Source: Planoprotostelium fungivorum
Taxonomy: Eukaryota; Evosea; Variosea; Cavosteliida; Cavosteliaceae
Direction of reading: 5' to 3'
Length of the DNA: 64,000 nucleotides
Assembly: GCA_003024175.1 (NCBI GenBank)
Contig: MDYQ01000054.1
Location: forward strand, 1-64,000
Each line of letters begins with the position of its first letter. Position 1 is the first letter of the stretch. Below are positions 22,153-34,360 of the stretch, in pieces. The notes under the pieces are model-generated. The model was not told the DNA's origin. It ran no database searches and was given only the letters and a program-made list of their open reading frames with translations. A program made the translations under genes and the position numbers.

Positions 22153-25100
22153 TCAACCCACGGCGTACTTGTGTACTGCCTTCATCGCTTTGTAGATCTC
22201 CGTCGCCGGCTCACTCGTCCTCTTGTAGGGAGCATTCCCTCCACTCCAATTCACAACCGCAACCATCGTCGTGATCTCTGGATCTAAGATATCCCTCTCC
22301 AGTATGAACCCAGACTCTGCCTCGATTGAGCGTCTACAACATTGTAGATGGACCCACCCTTGATACTCCCCCGAGTGAATTTGGTGGGCGGAGCTTTTTC
22401 GTTGTTGACAGAGTAGTAACAAGAGATCGCCATCTTCTCATTTGAGAAGGTGCGGTTGGTGAACACGTAATCTCTGGATGTGCTGCCGATACCTCCCTTG
22501 GTCTGAATGTACCTTCGTACGTAAGATGACGAAATTTCGATGGAATCCACCAGTCTGAGGCGTTGTCGTCGTAGATTTCCAAGGGTTCGGCGTGGGTGAT
22601 GAAAGGACAAAATTTGACAAAATTTGAAAAGTGTTTGATGATATCGTACAGTAGTCCTAGGTCAGCCCGGAATTTACAAACAACCTTATACAGATGCTCT
22701 TTCTACAATGAGTTAGTTCTTCCATCTACAACGAGACAGTCACCCCCTTGGCCTCCCACAGGGCCATCTCTCTTTTCCGCGAACTGCGAATGCTCTTCCA
22801 TTCGCATTTCATGATGCCTCTGTGGGCATCCAGTACAGCTTGCTGTTGCATCTGATATGACATCTCGGCCATGGTAGAATTCGACCTGTGACATCATCAA
22901 CGTCGAAATTTCCACCGAATTTCTCACCTCGCCGTGAGGTAATGGTTCTGTAGGTAGTCTCGCAGCTGGTCCTCGATCTCTTGAGCTTGAGGATCCGTTG
23001 GCTGCTTGTAGACGGCCATCAAATCGCTCGAGCTCTGGCTGTGGGGTGGAATAAAGTCATCCATAGAAGTTCTCATTTTTCCGGTCAGTGACAATTTCCT
23101 GCGCTGGATTTGAGCGGCATCATCCGTCTACAACGAGTCAATTTTTCTCTCTCCTTTCAATACGTACCGTTACGGTGTAAACGAACTTGGATACTTTGGC
23201 GCCTTGCTTTTCCAGGAAATCTTCGTAGAGGGGATGGTAAGTCATTCCTCCAGCACGATTGGCAACGATTTGAATCAATTTGGACACGTTGATCAGCCTC
23301 CTCTGAATGTGCACCCTCGCCTTCTCGTTCCACTCTGCGTGATTGTTGTCAATCTACAACCCGCCATGACGGATCGTATGATGTCATGAGATGACGTCGT
23401 CGGTCGTTGTAGATGATCACCTGGTGGGAGTAGACCGAAAGTCTTTGGAGAAGTGAGGCCAGGACAGCAGAAGCGTAAGAAGATGATGGAACACAAGAGA
23501 TAATGTCGATTCTCTGGCGTCTCCATGTCTAAATTCCGCTCCAAGCTAGATCGCAGGTATGCGAACGATTTCCGTATCGAGCTGATACAATTTAGAGTCT
23601 CATCTACAACGATGTAATACCTGGGGAGGCTATCGGCCGACAGACACAGGGCACCCAGAAATTCAGTAGCCGTGTCGATGTACCAGCGTAAATTCTCTTC
23701 TTCTTCAGAGCTCAATTCTTTCTTCTTAAACTCACACTGCAACGCTCAATATCAAAAGAATGAGAGGTGGAGATGATTCACCTCCAGGGATAAAAAGACC
23801 TTGTCTTCACCCTCACCGACCGCCTTGTGATTTGATATCTTGTCCATGAGAGGAGCGTAGATGTGTGACAGAAACTGCATGCCCTCTTCAGTCATCGTTC
23901 TCAGATAGAGAGTTCGAGCTGCTAGTGAATCCCCACGAAAGATGACTTGGAGGGAATCCATGTCTGTGAAAATGAGATGCTGAATGTGAGATGTGATGTC
24001 GATGTGAATCGGGGGGAAATGGTGGCTCACTGGTCGTGATTTCAGAATCCACAGCCCATTTGAATAGATCCCATTCTCTGTGATGCATTGTAAAGAATCG
24101 ATGCAGTAGAGAGGAGAGAGATTGTATGTCTATGGCTTTGTTTACTACGTCTATCACGAGAGATGGTTGTTCCAGGAGGTCCTAAACATCATGTAAATAG
24201 ACACCCCAACGATGTCACATGTGCTCACTTTACATAACTGTTGTGATTCGGAGTTGGCTGCATTTCGACTCGACAGAGATAACGAATTGACTAAACGGCG
24301 GGTGTTATCTTCGACGTCGTCTCCAATCGAAGATCCCGTTCGGTTCTTTAGAGGGGAGACCGGAGCAGATGAGGATGTTCTCTGATGGCAGTCAGTAATG
24401 ATTTCTCTCAATGTTCGTTATACCAATTCTGTGTTAAAGAGGAGCGCTCCTGAAGATCTTCTAAATCAAAGAGGTCAGATCATGTCAAGAAAGCGTTCAT
24501 GCCGTGTGATGCTGCTCTCACCTCCCAATACTAGCGCCTCTCTTCGAAGAGCCAACATCCATCGTCAGATGAGAGGAGACTCTCTCAACCAGTGCCACAC
24601 CTTTAACGACCTTCAACACTCAAACCTGTCAGGCAGATGTAAATTCGAATTTTTTGACACTCTACAACCTCCATCTTTTATTTCCTACACCCGATCAACC
24701 TGTTTCAGGCACATGACGATTGGTGCCTCCTCTAGCATGTCTTGCATTCTATCGAACGCTCTCGTTGCCACTTCGAACCACAGCTTCTGTTGCTGTCTAT
24801 TGTTGAAAGATGCCTCGAAGGTGAATCTGTCATCGAGTGAGTTGTCATCATCACCTCCCTACAGAATGACGCACCTTCTCGGTTCGTAAACGTCTTGATA
24901 TATCCGATAGTCTTCTCCTGAAGAGGCCTTCCTAGAATGAGGAAATAACTCGTTTGTCAGTGCCAGCCGCAGTTCATCCACTCGACCTTCCACGGACATC
25001 ATCGTATATACGTAGCGTTGGGTCGCTGGAAGAGTCAGATGAACACGTGCGTTAGAGTCCTCACATCTAGGCGATCTTGGACTGCTCTTCAAGACACCTA

Positions 25101-28100
25101 TGATACTGGATGACGATTGATTGATGGCAGCCAAGAGAGGCACCTGTCCTGCTTGTTATGACGTGATCTACAACGATTGAACTTGCCTTCAAATTGAGTG
25201 ATTTCTTCCTGGTGTTGGGGCTCTCCGGTGGTTCTTCGTTTCCCGGTAGTGAAGACGACTCGACCTCCTTGGAAGGCGCTCTCTCCCTGATGATGTCACC
25301 AGATGATGCAACAGACGATACTCACCTTCTCTTCGATGCACCCAGGCTCTCGCTTCCACCTCTCGTTCGATATTCTACGACGATGAGATCAAACTCTCTC
25401 TTCAATAGATCCCTCAGAGCCAGAAGATCAGCCGGTAAGGTCTTCGGCATGGACTGTCCGTCCAATCGTCGCTGTATCAACACTTGCGCGATGGCAAATT
25501 CATCAAAGTCCAACTTTCTATCCTTGTTTCCATCGGATAACGCCCTTCACACGTCACTCTCCTTCACGATGGATGAGCTTCTCACCATATCTTTGCCACG
25601 TCATTCGGAGATAGTCCCATGTTGATGAAGAAGGGTGCGGCATCGTGAATCGAAATGATGCCATCTTTGTCCTTATCTGCATCGTAGAAGGATTGTAGAT
25701 AACCGATCTTGGTGTCGATGTCGAGCACGACGGAGGAATCTCTGTCCGTGAGGAAAGATTGTAGAGTGGGGGGTAGACTGTCGGGGACATCCACGCCTCT
25801 CAATCTCCAGATCGTCAAGTGATATAGAACCGAAAATTCACTCTGGTTCAACCTTCCATCGCGATCTAGATCTGCCAAACGCCTCGCGTTACATCAGATT
25901 CAATCTCAGATCGATCGATGCTCACCAGATCTTATTGAGATCGTTCTGTCCCAATCCAGTTCCCAAAAAGAAGGCGGCAACCTCTGACGCGGTGACCAGC
26001 GAATCGTTATCCGTGTCTACCATCTCGAATGCACTCCTCATCTCTCCCACTTCCAACTGAGTGATCTGTCCGTACACCGCTGAAGTCCTTATCTCTCTCA
26101 AATTAGACTCGTAGCTGGCGGATGATGAAGGACGAGAGTGGCGCTCTATGGGTGGACTTGGAGACACTTCGATTCTGGGGGAAGATGAATGTTCACCGAC
26201 ATCCACTGAACTCCTGCCACGTCCAAGGCGACGAACTGAGAGGATGAGACAAGTGAAAAAGAGGGAAACGCACCGATGCTGGGCGTTTTCTTCAGTTCTT
26301 TCTCTCTTGAAGCGCTTTCGAAAGAGGCGTTACGAGCGCGGCTGATGGGCTTCGCTCCGTTGGGTCTGAATTCGTTGACCATTTCCCCCAATAACTCCTT
26401 TGCAGTACGCATCATCTTGCCCTATTCACAGTCACACCTCGAACGACCTTTTGACTCTACCTTGAACTCTGGTGCCTGCATGCAAGCCCTCTCGGCATTG
26501 ATCATCTTGGACAATAACCACTCCCGGAACTTGCTTCCTCCTTCGAATTTGGCTGGAAAGGGTACGTACGGTCCGTACGTACGAACTCCCGGCTTATTGG
26601 CTACCTCGACGTGATACTTTCTGTCGCTGCCCCGTTGTACTACGATGAAAACGTGATTGAAGTGAGATTTCATGACCAATGGGTTGAATGCTTTCTTGCC
26701 CTCCTTGAAGATGACCACGACCACATCGTTACCCAGATGCCGCTTACGCTCAACTCGTTGTAGATCTTCCGGTTGGAAGGGTAAAAGGGTGGATACGTGA
26801 TACATGATCTTGAAGTCCTCCATCGTCGCGACGATGGATTCACTTCCAGTCGTGTTGGCCTTCACATCCAAACCTTTCCAGGTCATCTCAAGTCATACCA
26901 TCCATTCTCACCTCCACGGAAACCAGTCCAACCTTGTAAGCTGACGCGATCTCCCAGTAATTTGAGGAACTCTTCGTATTCCTGAGACGTTTCCGTGTTC
27001 GTGTACATTTCATCGTCTGTGGTCTGACCGTCACGCATGTACAGTACTCCAAATTTGTATCGCTTCACGGCTCCCTGCTGCTCGTATTCGACGAGCTTGT
27101 CCACCAACTGACCCGAACTCGATTCGACAAACTTGACGTTGGCCACGTCTGGATAGAGATTCTTTGTGAATCGAATCATCTCCTTCACGCTGGAAGTGAA
27201 GGCGTTGGGAATGATGTATCGAAAATTTCCCTGGACTCCATCACTCGTGTTGCCACATCACGATCGATTCACCTTTTTCGTTCTTAGGTAGCCCTTCTTA
27301 TCATCTGTACCAGGTAGTTCTAAAGAGAGGATCACGGGAAAGTCTGGAATACCTCCATCTTCATTGGTTCCGATGAGATTCGTGTGCTCTGCGATGGATG
27401 TCAGCCGATGTGATTCGAAACACGTTGGTCACCTTTTCCCGCCATAAACTCTGCATAGAAGGGTGTGTCTTTGTGGACGTCTTCAATGAGATATTCCGTG
27501 CTGGGGTCTGTCATTTCCACCTCGATCGAACCGATCTGCGTCACCTGCGCTCGTCGCGGTCATCCTCTTCCGGATTGTGCACATCGTGAAACTGTCCCAG
27601 TTCGACCTGGTAACCTTCTTGGATGCAAGCACTATCGATCAGTGAAGGACTAGAGGGTACGATGACGTTGTCTTCTGGTAGAGACTGTTGCCACCTTCCA
27701 TCGTCAGCGTCGTGGAGGAAAGATGTCTCTATCACTTGATCTTATCAAAGCTCTTCGATAACCAAGGCTCGGAGCTTGTACTGGAAGCATCATTCCCTAC
27801 TATAAACTCATCACTGTCTCTATTCCTTCTGCTTTTCGAAAAGAAGGCCATCGTCTTCTTTAACCTCAAACTTCCTCCTCTCTCGAGCTTGGGTAGATCT
27901 GAATCCTGCGAGAATTCAGATTCCACAGTCGATCGCAGAGTCGATCTTACCTTGATGTTGAATGGTTCCGTTAGGAGAGGAGAGTTGGTTGGAGAGTGCC
28001 CGGGCGATGTACTGTTCGACTTGGGTGATAGAGAAGAGACGAAGATGTGAGCCAGACTCTTCCTCTTGGCCTTCTTGCTCATGGTGGGTGAACCGTCTAA

Positions 28101-28130
28101 CCCATTCGGATCTAACAGAGGAGACGTCAT
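22153..28130 (-). CDS. RapGAP-EH-EH-RasGAP-START multidomain GTPase regulator
   Basis: Read in order on the minus strand. (1) A Ser/Thr-rich N-terminus, MTSPLLDPNGLDGSPTMSKK. (2) A RapGAP domain (about 26420-27350) with KRHLGNDVVVVIFKEG, whose Asn is the expected catalytic thumb, and KSHFNHVFIVVQRG. (3) A linker, KKTPSI joined in phase to VRRLGRGRSSVDVGEHSSSP. (4) Two EH-type EF-hand modules (about 25390-26100), with GLGQNDLNKIWQLADLDRDG and GLSPNDVAKIW then GNKDRKLDFDEFAIAQ. (5) A RasGAP domain (23290-24030) with arginine-finger segment IFRGDSLAARTL and FLRFCCPGLTSP. (6) A C-terminal START domain (22153-22680) with YVFTNRTFSNEKMAISCYYS and TTMVAVVNWSGGN. EH and RasGAP parts are joined by a GC-AG intron (about 25146-25188) containing CGTTGTAGAT. 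The stretch 24100-24700 is poorly resolved, so two adjacent genes remain possible. Confidence 0.6.
22332..22349. repeat. Palindrome GTCTACAACATTGTAGAT in a START-domain intron
   Basis: It lies in a short intron between SIKG and AESGFILERD of the minus-strand gene. One mismatch from the perfect palindrome. Confidence 0.8.
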
Positions 28131-28343
28131 GCTCTTCCACCTCTCTGGTAATGTCTAAAGGCTGTGGTCTCTCTCAGCCTACCCGATGAGCCGCTCCCAC
28201 CTGTTGGGCTCGTTGTAATGTGTGGAAGCCAACGCACAAGAGGTTCCGTCGACGATCTACCTGGTTACGATCTAAGTCGCGCGTCTTACAGGTGAGACAC
28301 CGTCTTGAACACAGCCACAGACAGCTGTGAATCTGCATATAAA

Positions 28344-28901
28344 CTACCACGTTTTTATTTTGAGAATCAAGCTGATGACCTTCGCCAAGAACGGACGAGT
28401 CAGGACAGCTTCATCTTTGAAGCCCAAACCGAGGAGGAGTGATTTCGTGTTACCAGCTGCGGCTAAAACTTGAGCGATCTGTCTGCAGTATAGCTCTAAG
28501 ATCTGGAGGTGGATTCAGTGTGATGTTTGATGGGATGGTCACCTCGCTGTCACGCTTGCCCAATAAGGTCTTCACGTGGTAAGAGGATTCTTCTGATGTC
28601 GCAGACAACTGCGATGATTCGTCAACCGATGGATGATGAAAGATGTGCTAATGTATGTACTCACCAATGTTCCCATCTTTCCCGTTTGTGTGATGAGGAT
28701 AAATAGTGTGTCTGAGAACTGCTGTAAGACGATGTCTACTCTCTTTCCGTCAATGTTCGCGGCAATCTGCGAATTTGCCATCGTCGGTCCTCTTTGTGGT
28801 GGTTTAATCCCCATGGCCATCATGTCGTTCATCATCGTGTCCATCTTCGTTGTTCGTAATGATTCGATGTGATCTCCGACGTGCTGAGTCACGTGATACA
28901 T
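28344..28901 (-). CDS. PSMG3: Proteasome assembly chaperone 3
   Basis: PSMG3 pairs with PSMG4 to help build the 20S alpha ring. The exon near 28680-28900 contains IDGKRVDIVLQQFSDTLFIL then ITQTGKMGTL, aligning with human ILVVVTQFGKMGTLVSL. The second exon has VKTLLGKRDSEVTIPSNITL, LYCRQIAQVLAAAGNTKSLL and LGLGFKDEAV, matching VLLGQDEPLIHVFAKNLVAF and LLAVAVKDKS in order. It ends SLILKIKTW. The start may be MYHVTQ, MDTMMN or MANSQIAAN; the last gives a length closest to the family (about 120 residues). Confidence 0.8.
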
Positions 28902-28973
28902 GTAGACGGAGGGATATTATCATGGATTTATTTCTCCGAACATATTCTCATCTTCCTCCCCTTTCTTGAGAAC

Positions 28974-31900
28974 ATGGATGTGCAGCAGGTCATCTATCTC
29001 CTCTCCTGTGGATTGTCCTCGAACAACCAGGAGAGAACCAGTTCTGAGAAGGCTCTGTCGGCTGTGAGATAGAAGATGATTCCTTCCGATGGTCTGACTG
29101 TTTCACAGCTCCAGAACCAACCGAACTATTGCGTAGCTCTATTACAGATTGCAGGAAACAATGAAGTCCCAGAGCAATACAGACAGATTGCTGCCATCAT
29201 GTTCAAGCGTCACACCCAATCTCACTGGATTGCTGAGCAAGACGATGAGGCCAGGGGAGAGGTGCATGATTCAATCCATCGACTCTTCCATCTGACCGCA
29301 TACAGATCACAGAGGTCGGTGAGTCCTACACAAACGACGCAGACCGTACCTGGGTCCGAACTCACATCGTTGATGCCTTGACGTACACTCCTTCGAGAGT
29401 TCAATCTCAGTTGGGAGTGGGTTTCAAGGTAAGCCATCTTTCACCATCGAGTGACTCACCTTCTTCCAGAACATTGCAAGATTGGAATGGCCAAATGCTT
29501 GGCCAGAGTTGTTACCTCAGGTGAAGTCGACAAAATGCAATCGTAATCGACGTCTCACATGGAGCAGATACTGAACAACCTCGTGTCTAAGGACGCCCTC
29601 AAGACTCATGGTGCTCTCTTGGCCGTTCGTCTGTTGGCCAGAAACTACCAATACATCCCCCAAGTCAAGAGAAGAATTCCACTGGAGAACCTCGTCAACG
29701 TGAGTGATACATCATGCATCGTGATACGAGATGCATCGTGATGTGATTTCGAATGAGATGAGATTGAAACCGAAACAGACGACCTTCCCCATCGTCTTGC
29801 AACTCCTCCAGAGCCTCTCGCAACTCCAAACCGAGGCCGCCGGGCACATGATCCTCCTCATCCTCAAGTGTTTCTGGTCGAGCTCCAACGTGATGTCCTC
29901 CATCATCTCCTCCTCTGAACTCTTTCCAGTTTGGAATGCCCACTCACCTGGCCGGCGAGAGTGTCATGGTCCAGTGGATGACGGAGATGCTGAAGCTGTT
30001 AGAAGCTCCGATTCCACCCGGAGAGCCTGCCGATGAAGACATGAGAAAAGACTTTGTCTGGTGGAAGTGTAAGCGCTGGGTCGTCAAGATCTTCGATCGC
30101 CTCTTCAACCGGTGAAATTTCGCGGAACCGGAAGAACGGAAGAACTGACCGGGGTAGGTACGGAGAGACGAAGCAGCTACCCACCAAGGACGGCAGGGAC
30201 TTTTCCCGCCAATTTTTGAAACTGTACGCTCCCAGGCTGCTGGAGACTAGCATGAGGATTCTCTTCTCCATGAAGAACGGTAATTACCTCCCGAGTCGAA
30301 TCCAATACAGCTGTCTCTCCTTCGTCAACCACGCCGTGAGAAATCAAGTGATGTATCCCATGTTGAAGCCACACGTGGACGCCCTCTTTAAGGAAGTTCT
30401 ATTTCCCCTCGTCTGCTTCAGCAACGCAGACATGGAGCTGTGGAACGATGACCCGGAAGAATACCTCCGAAAAGAATTCGGTGGGTCAGTCTACAACGAT
30501 GTAGACGCTCATCGAAACAGACATCGAGGAGGACTTTTATTCTCCCAAATCGGCCGCATCGCTCATCATCATTGATTTGGGAAGAAACAGAGGCAAGAAC
30601 CATCTCAACCCCATGATGTCCTTTGTGGGCATGTCCATGATGCGATACCTCCAGGTGAGTCCAATCAGAGACATCACATTGTGACATCGACAGGCAACCG
30701 AGAAGGAGAGAAATCCACAAGAGAAGGACGGATGCATGGCAGTCATCGGAGAATTAGAGGACAAATTGAGAATCACCCCAAGCTACCAGTCCCAGCTAGA
30801 GAACCTCATCATCCAACACATTTACCCCGAGTTCACCAGCCCCCACCCCTGGTTGAGAGCCAAGGTGAAATTTAAGCGAATTTTCGACGGAATCTCACGG
30901 AAACGTCAGGCCTGCTGGATCTTTGGAAAGTATTACAAGATGGAGTGGTCGAATTCGGATAATTTCAAGACGGGTCTGAGACAAGTCCTCACTTGCATTC
31001 GTGACCCAGAATTACCCGTCAGAGTGAGGGCTGTCATGGCTCTACAATTCCTCATCCAAAACCCCGTATCGACCGAGGAGATCCGAAACATCTTACCCCA
31101 GCTGCTCGAGGGTGATGACGTCATCAGATGCGTTGTAGATTGACGATCGACAGAGATCTTCAAGATCATGGGAGAGATCGACAACGATGAACTGGTCGTC
31201 ACGCTCAGGACTATCATCGATCATTTCTCCGAGGAGATGGGACCTTACTCCCTGGGCCTCTGTCAGAAATTGGTGGGAAATCCTCCGACGTACCGTACGC
31301 ACCGGCTGACGTAAGCCGCAGTCCCAGATCTTCATCAAGATCTGCAACGAGAACAACGACGAGGACGACAGTGCCATCACAGCTTTAGAGTGTCTGGGTG
31401 CTATTCAGACCATCTTGGAGGCTATTTCGGGCAGGCCCGAGTTGTACCCTCCCATCGAGGAGGTGAGAAAATTGGCGGGAGATTTCAAGTCACGTGACCG
31501 ATGACAGGTCCTGTACCCCCTGTTGCAAGTGACCCTGCAGCCCGACTTAGCTGGTGAGACGTGACGATCGATCTACAACGAGCCAATTCTCCTCAGATTT
31601 CTTCGAGGAGGGAGTGAAGATCATCACCTTCATCACTTACTTTTCCAACGAAATTTCACCCCGTATGTGGTCCCTCTTTCCCGTCCTCCACGATCGATTC
31701 CAGGAATGCTCCGACTTCATCCAGGACATCCTCAACCCTCTCGACAACTACATCTCCAGGTGACATCTGTCACGTCAACGTCAAACTGACACTCATCAGA
31801 TCGACCGAGACCTTCTTGACTGCCGGACCTTACCTCCCAATGGTGTCTGAGATGTACAAGAAACTCATCTTGAACACCGATGAATCGGAGAGCAACTGTC

Positions 31901-32896
31901 TCGATGCGTGCAAGTTGATCGAAGTGAGATTCGCGGGAAATTTCGATTCGAGTCTCAAAGTCTCCAGGCCGTCATCCTCAACTGCCGCGGTCGAGTGGAC
32001 CAATTCATTGAGCCCTACTGCCAGATTGCCCTGGCTCGTCTCGTGAAGGCCAAGAAGGACAACCTCCGCTGTCTCCTCATCGGTATCGTGAGTCATCATT
32101 TATGTCGACACCCCACCGTCGACCACCACTCACCCCCACAGGTGGTCAACAGCATCTATTACAACCCCGCCTTCACTCTCGATATCATGAACAGAAACAA
32201 CTGGACGCAGCAGTTCTTCACCGTGTGGTTCCAGCACATTCCCAAGCTACCTAGAACACACGACAAGAAGCTGACTATCTTGACCCTCTTGTCCCTCATG
32301 ACTATGACGGAGAACATCCCTGAGGTCGTCCGCGTCGCATCGATTCAGATGCTGGAGACTGCCATTCTCACCTGTCACGATCTCCTCAGACACAAGCAGA
32401 GTGAGTCATTCTCGTCCACACACGATCATCATCGTGATGCATCATGATGATGCGTCGTCGATCATCGAGAGTGATGGAGACTGATGAGATGCAGTCATCG
32501 CCGAGGCGGAGGAAGAAGATGATGACTTTGAAGATAACGACCCCACCGATCAAGAGCTGGACGACACTCAACCCATCCAAGATGAAGAGCCCACCGGTGT
32601 TCAAGAGCTGACGGTGAGAAATACCTCTACATCGTTCTCTCCTGACGTACTTCGAGGGAGAAGACGATGACTTTGATGACTGGGACGATGATGAGTTCGA
32701 GGAAGACGAGGAAGTGACGACACCCCTCGACAACTTTGACGAGACAGCGATGCTGTTGGAGTTTGTGAAGAGAGTTCAGAGGGAGAACTTTGCACTGTAC
32801 GACAGTGTGTTGAAGAAGAACGGTGCCGTGATCACTCGTCTGAACGAGCTGGAGGCGAGAAAGTGCGTCTGTGAGGCACACAAGATCGAGACATAA
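28974..32896 (+). CDS. Importin-7/8-like karyopherin
   Basis: This receptor carries histones, ribosomal proteins and other cargo into the nucleus. The order of conserved segments follows IPO7: MDVQQVIYLLSCGLSSNNQE, IMFKRHTQSHWI, KCKRWVVKIFDRLFNR, YLPSRIQYSCLSFVNHAVRN, VLFPLVCFSNADMELWNDDP then EEYLRKEF, KRQACWIFGKYYKMEW, FISPRMWSLFPVLHDRFQ, and ILNCRGRVDQFIEPYCQIAL. An acidic stretch (DDDFEDNDPTDQELDD and DDWDDDEFEEDEEV) precedes the C-terminal helix, as in IPO7/8. At least a dozen introns of 35-50 nt are visible; 30481-30520 carries a full palindrome and 31924-31967 carries GGAAATTTC. IPO7 and IPO8 cannot be separated. Confidence 0.88.
30489..30506. repeat. Palindrome GTCTACAACGATGTAGAC in a 40-nt importin intron
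   Basis: The intron (30481-30520) splits KEF and DIEEDFYSP in phase 1. The 18-bp word takes up almost half of it. Confidence 0.85.
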
Positions 32897-33122
32897 ACAT
32901 TCAACGATTCAAGTGTTTCTCATTGTACAACTCACATTTGCGATGAAACAACGCTTCGATTCGATTCGAATTAGGTCGTATAAATTGAGATATATGAAGC
33001 ATTCGATCTTATGATGAAGGTTCGAACAGTCATCCGTCTTGTGACCGTCTTATTGAGCCACAAAACTTTGTACTCTGCGTGATCAGTAATCGCATTAGTT
33101 GCAGAACCACGATCTACAACCA

Positions 33123-33193
33123 GCATTCGTGGTCTAATGGTATGATGTCTGCCTTCCAAGCAGGCGAACCGGGTTCGATTCCCGGCGGATGCA
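33123..33193 (+). tRNA. tRNA-Gly(TCC)
   Basis: Identical to the 12339 copy, again preceded directly by ATCTACAACCA. Confidence 0.94.
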
Positions 33194-33274
33194 CTTCCTT
33201 TTGCTAAATCCTAAACCCACAGACACTTCCACTCAACAGATAACTCTGCCTGATTTGGGAGATAGAAACAAAAG

Positions 33275-33346
33275 AGGCCATACCCGGATTTGAACCGGGG
33301 TTTCAAGGATCAGAACCTCGCGTGCTGACCGCTACACTATACGGCC
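33275..33346 (-). tRNA. tRNA-Gln(CTG)
   Basis: Same sequence as the 12487 copy. The spacer between it and tRNA-Gly(TCC) is nearly the same as at 12.4 kb, with small indels. Confidence 0.88.
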
Positions 33347-33606
33347 TTGGTGTCTGCAGAAATTGATATGAAAGTGCAAAAAGATTCAATATTCATAAAT
33401 CAATCGCGTCGAAGAATATCAATTTGAAACGCATTTCCCTATGTCTCACTCTCATGAAGTGCTGGAAAGTCACCACAACATTTCTGATCGAAAGCCAACA
33501 AGTCAGATACTGACCTCATCCATCAAGATGCAAGTAAAAGATCTTGCTCATAAAACCACCTGAAGTATATGTCCAACTAAAGGTGATTAACGTCGTCGAT
33601 CACCAA

Positions 33607-33721
33607 GCATCTGTGGCCGAGTTGGTTATGGCGCTAGACTCAAGCGAAAGCTTACTGCCAAGTCATGGTAGAGATTTCTAGTGTGGGTAACCGCGCGTGG
33701 GTTCGAATCCCACCGGATGCA
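33607..33721 (+). tRNA. tRNA-Leu(CAA) with intron
   Basis: Acceptor stem GCATCTG/CGGATGC, D-arm GGCCGAGTTGGTTATGGC, anticodon stem CTAGA/TCTAG with CTCAAG in the loop, a long variable arm and T-arm GTGGGTTCGAATCCCAC. About 31 extra bases after the position following the anticodon fit the usual tRNA-Leu(CAA) intron. Confidence 0.9.
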
Positions 33722-33838
33722 CAATTTTTATCTTTTGTTATTGTATTTCACAGACGAAATTTCGGTACTACAACCAGATTGCGGTGGTGATTCCGTCATA
33801 CAACAACAGACAGCAAACAACAAAGAGAGAACATCACA

Positions 33839-34302
33839 ATGGTCAAGGTTAACGTCGAGTATTGGTGAGTCGTATCGATCATCTGAAATCTCATGTTTCG
33901 CTTTCAGCACTGCCTGAGGGTACCAGTCCAAGTACAAAGCATTAGCAAACGATCTAAAGAAGACCTTTCCAGACCTGGAGATCACAGTGCGTCTTCTATG
34001 CTTCTCTTCAGACGACTCATGATGTTGACAGGGTGCGGGAGGAAGGACTTCTTCCTTCGAGGTGACCGTANAAGTACAAAGCATTAGCAAACGATCTAAA
34101 GAAGACCTTTCCAGACCTGGAGATCACAGTGCGTCTTCTATCCTTCTCTTCAGACGACTCATGATGTTGACAGGGTGCGGGAGGAAGGACTTCTTCCTTC
34201 GAGGTGACCGTAGATGGTGAGGTCGTCTGGTCCAAATTGGGCGGACAAGGCTTCCCCAAACCTGCGGATATCATCACCGCTCTGAAGAATAAGGGACTCT
34301 AA
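33839..34302 (+). CDS. SELENOW: Selenoprotein W with in-frame UGA (selenocysteine)
   Basis: A small thioredoxin-like redox protein. Exon 1 (33839-33864) encodes MVKVNVEY and two bases of a codon. After a 43-nt intron exon 2 (from 33908) completes C-T-A-U-G-Y-Q, the CxxU redox motif, with TGA at 33915-33917. It continues SKYKALANDLKKTFPDLEIT. After a second intron come GAGGRTSSFEVTVDGEVVWS, KLGGQGFPKPADIITALKNK and GL before TAA. This is the full SelW layout, including GxxSFEVxVxGxxVxSK. The 3' UTR holds a candidate SECIS. Exon 2 with the next intron and the start of exon 3 is present twice around an N at 34071, which I read as an assembly artefact: the upstream copy has the complete exon 2, the downstream copy continues into the real exon 3. 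Confidence 0.88.
33930..34212. repeat. 141-bp near-identical tandem copy around one N (likely assembly artefact)
   Basis: 33930-34070 and 34072-34212 differ at one base (G at 34000, C at 34142) and are separated by a single N. An unmerged overlap of two contigs or haplotypes is the simplest reading. A true tandem duplication would disrupt the SelW coding sequence. Confidence 0.85.
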
Positions 34303-34360
34303 AAGAGGTGGATGGACAATGGAAGACGTCACTGAATGATACAGTCTCTTCTTTCATTAC

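Noticed and set aside
34017-34277. Minus ORFs across the duplicated SELENOW segment
   Set aside because: They read antisense through SELENOW exons and cross the N; the plus-strand reading is a complete known protein.
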